Assembly (NCBI GenBank): GCA_903939665.1
Contig: CAJAHZ010000318.1
Coordinates: forward strand, 1 to 7,376
Reading direction: 5' to 3'
From: an uncultured Pseudomonadota bacterium
GTDB taxonomy: Bacteria; Pseudomonadota; Gammaproteobacteria; Burkholderiales; Rhodocyclaceae
Length of the DNA stretch: 7,376 nucleotides
The position numbers and the translations under genes are program-made. Positions 7,154-7,376 of this stretch are shown one piece after another. The notes beneath the pieces were generated by a model. It was not told where the DNA came from. It searched no databases and was given only the letters and a program-made list of their open reading frames with translations. The stretch's first letter is position 1. Each line of letters opens with the position of its first letter.

Positions 7154-7376
7154 CTAGGGCAACTCGTCGCGGCTGGCCGCCAGAAGATGCGACGTCTCAC
7201 CCCACAACTCGAGCGCCCACTGGCCTTCAGCATGGACAATCCAGCTGATGCCGGCATTCGGGATCAGGAAATCTCTGGGCCGATCGAGCGGATTGCCGCG
7301 CACGAAACGGTTAATGATGTCGAGCACGCCGCCGTGCGTCACCAGGATGACGGTCTGCCCGGGATGACGGGCGACC
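7154..7376 (-). CDS. Histidine phosphatase family protein, C-terminal end (partial)
   Basis: The last 73 codons of a gene entering from the right edge are visible, ending at TAG (complement of 7154-7156). The sequence [24 protein letters not shown] contains the second catalytic histidine motif (VTHGG) of the phosphoglycerate mutase-like histidine phosphatase superfamily (GpmB/CobC-like branch). The end, [26 protein letters not shown], is the usual final strand and tail of such proteins; N-A-G-I followed by an alternating hydrophobic strand is typical. The N-terminal RHG motif is outside the window, so substrate is unknown: a sugar phosphate, alpha-ribazole phosphate or protein target are all possible. 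Its stop lies 82 bp before the glyA start on the same strand, and glyA seems to have its own promoter. It belongs to the same broad superfamily as GpmA at the other end of the window, but is a different subfamily. Confidence 0.85.
   Translation of the reverse strand, partial: VARHPGQTVILVTHGGVLDIINRFVRGNPLDRPRDFLIPNAGISWIVHAEGQWALELWGETSHLLAASRDELP

Noticed and set aside
7072..7257. N-terminal extension of glyA by 62 codons
   Set aside because: The extension would overlap the end of the histidine phosphatase gene and cross the predicted promoter; ATG 7071 has the better ribosome-binding site and family-typical start.

Overview
The window looks like ordinary chromosomal DNA from a GC-rich betaproteobacterium, most likely of the Rhodocyclales (Dechloromonas/Azonexus/Azoarcus type). 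This is inferred from protein similarity as I remember it, from the gene orders gpmA-envC-ctpA-moeB and glyA-nrdR-ribD, and from a CGCAGAG-rich intergenic palindrome of a kind I recall from such genomes. No database search supports the placement. I see no mobile-element genes, phage genes, CRISPR array, tRNA or rRNA.

The left half (1-4248) reads rightward: the tail of a 2,3-bisphosphoglycerate-dependent phosphoglycerate mutase (gpmA), a palindromic intergenic repeat, an EnvC-type murein hydrolase activator with a degenerate LytM domain, a periplasmic S41 carboxy-terminal processing protease (ctpA), an unrecognised 141-aa protein, and a MoeB/ThiF-family adenylyltransferase. Spacing after envC is tight (22, 19 and 36 nt), so envC-ctpA-orf141-moeB is probably one transcription unit. 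EnvC and CtpA together suggest control of peptidoglycan cleavage during cell separation. MoeB would activate a sulfur-carrier protein for molybdopterin or a related cofactor.

The right half (4241-7376) reads leftward. glyA (serine hydroxymethyltransferase), nrdR (ribonucleotide reductase repressor) and ribD (riboflavin deaminase/reductase) are packed with gaps of 6 and 17 nt and probably start from an extended -10 promoter just upstream of glyA. Beyond it is the C-terminal end of a histidine-phosphatase-family protein. The two units converge, and the moeB and ribD coding regions overlap tail to tail by 8 bp with no terminator between them.

I found no convincing new multi-gene system. The points most worth checking are the palindromic repeat at about 134-297 abutting envC, the odd TTG start and charge-poor signal peptide of envC, the uncharacterised 141-aa protein, and the moeB/ribD convergent overlap.
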